Virus record (IMG/VR): IMGVR_UViG_3300005731_000028
Location: 1-30,019 of that record
Length of the DNA stretch: 30,019 nucleotides
Strand: one strand, 5' to 3'
DNA from: a virus
Shown here: positions 29,499 to 30,019 of the stretch, in pieces
Numbering within the stretch: the stretch's first letter is position 1
Layout: each line of letters begins with the position of its first letter
Program-made: the position numbers and the translations under genes
Notes under the pieces: generated by a model
Told to the model about the DNA's origin: nothing
What the model saw: the letters and a program-made list of their open reading frames with translations, nothing else
Databases searched by the model: none

Positions 29499-29768
29499 TC
29501 ATGGGTGGTGTCCTCCACATTTTTGATTCCTGTTAAATCCCGATGCGCCCCACTGATGAGCAGGGGTCGGGCGGAATTGTTCAAAGCCACAAATTAGACA
29601 CACCCTATGCGTGGAACCCCAAGCGCCCGAGCTTATCCAGCTGTGTCGGGTGGCAACACGGTCTTGGATGCGCTGCGCACCATCCTTAAGAAGCCCGAAA
29701 GCTATTCGGATCAGCACAACGGAAATCAGGACCGCTGCCACGTAAAGGGCGACGTTAAGGATCATCAT
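29499..29768 (-). CDS. Small membrane protein with a Cys pair
   Basis: The frame encodes 89 residues from ATG 29768 (TGATG overlap with the upstream peptide stop), with GGGGGAG upstream. A GTG at 29771 and a second ATG at 29765 are also possible starts. The N-terminal helix (LYVAAVLISVVLIRIAFGLL) crosses a membrane. The soluble part has HRVCLICGFEQFRP, a CxxC pair, and a later Cys near the end, a possible zinc site. It is the last leftward gene, converging on the rightward unit at 29481 with no evident terminator in between. Confidence 0.6.
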   Translation of the reverse strand: MMILNVALYVAAVLISVVLIRIAFGLLKDGAQRIQDRVATRHSWISSGAWGSTHRVCLICGFEQFRPTPAHQWGASGFNRNQKCGGHHP

Positions 29769-29863
29769 CACCTCTCCCCCTTCAGAGCCGCCCAGTAGCT
29801 TGGCGTGTCGTGTGCCGTGACCATGCTGGCCAGATGCTCAGCAAGCGCTGGAATGTCAGTCAT
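29768..29863 (-). CDS. 31-residue peptide gene
   Basis: The frame runs from ATG 29863-29861 to TGA 29770-29768 and starts MTDIPALAEHLASMVTAHDT. Its ATG overlaps the stop of the junction-spanning gene (ATGACTGA), with GGAGATGGGG upstream, and its stop overlaps the start of the next gene. It exactly fills the gap, which supports a real gene. No membrane segment is present; the function is unknown. Confidence 0.55.
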   Translation of the reverse strand: MTDIPALAEHLASMVTAHDTPSYWAALKGER

Positions 29864-30019
29864 CCCCATCTCCTTTATGGATAGAGCGGAGGCAACCGAG
29901 ATGCGCGGTGGCGTGCACTATTTCCGCCCCGTCACCCTTCGCAGATGCGGCGCGTTGCGCCTGCTCAGCATCCGCAATCAGCCGCTCCAGGTGCGCCCGC
30001 TCTACACTCTCTACGGTAG
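29856..30019 (-). CDS. C-terminal part of the junction-spanning unknown protein
   Basis: After joining the ends at the 30-bp repeat, the frame from 367 continues through 29989 to TGA 29858-29856. This part encodes the last 44 residues (LERLIADAEQAQRAASAKGD, then GAEIVHATAHLGCLRSIHKG), a helical, Ala-rich tail. A coherent frame across the join supports circular closure. Within the linear window the frame enters at 30019 without a start. Confidence 0.7.
   Translation of the reverse strand, partial: TVESVERAHLERLIADAEQAQRAASAKGDGAEIVHATAHLGCLRSIHKGDGDD
29990..30019. repeat. Second copy of the terminal 30-bp repeat
   Basis: This is identical to bases 1-30; see that entry. It is part of the coding sequence of the junction-spanning gene. 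Confidence 0.9.

Overview
The window reads as one complete, circularly closed tailed-phage genome of about 29,989 bp. The first and last 30 bases are identical, and a leftward gene runs unbroken through the join (367 down to 1, then 29989 down to 29856). A physical terminal repeat inside a gene is unlikely, so the repeat is probably an assembly overlap on a circular or circularly permuted molecule. The host is probably an alphaproteobacterium: the phage carries a homologue of GcrA, a cell-cycle regulator known from that class. No tRNA, integrase, transposase, CRISPR array or DNA/RNA polymerase is recognisable.

Layout. Two divergent transcription units start in a short control region (2205-2318). 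The leftward unit (2204 down to 1 and on to 29499) holds about ten very small, tightly coupled genes of unknown function, some encoding membrane or Cys-rich peptides. The rightward unit covers the rest. Early part (2319-8272): a Cro-like repressor, an HNH nuclease, a RusA-type resolvase, the GcrA homologue, an HTH+DnaA-domain-IV protein that is the best candidate replication initiator, a roughly 470-bp hairpin-rich non-coding stretch (candidate origin or structured RNA), then small unknown genes and two basic, probably nucleic-acid-related proteins.

Late part: a consensus-like promoter at 8269-8297 precedes terminase small and large subunits, a P22-type portal, scaffold, an N4-gp56-like major capsid protein, a decoration-like protein, a GT-A-like glycosyltransferase embedded in the head module, gp4-like and gp10-like connectors, a coiled-coil needle or fibre candidate, a GNAT-like protein, three ejection-type proteins, and a 1215-residue tailspike with a duplicated insert module and a C1q-like end. 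The lysis cassette has several membrane proteins, an M15 peptidase endolysin and a nested Rz/Rz1 spanin pair. The whole is a small podovirus with a P22-like tail and portal and an N4-like coat gene.

Most interesting for follow-up: the DnaA-domain initiator with its structured non-coding neighbour; a recurring CTATT-NN-AATAG operator-like motif at the promoters; an amber-interrupted frame between the early and late regions; and several short coding frames (23-58 codons).
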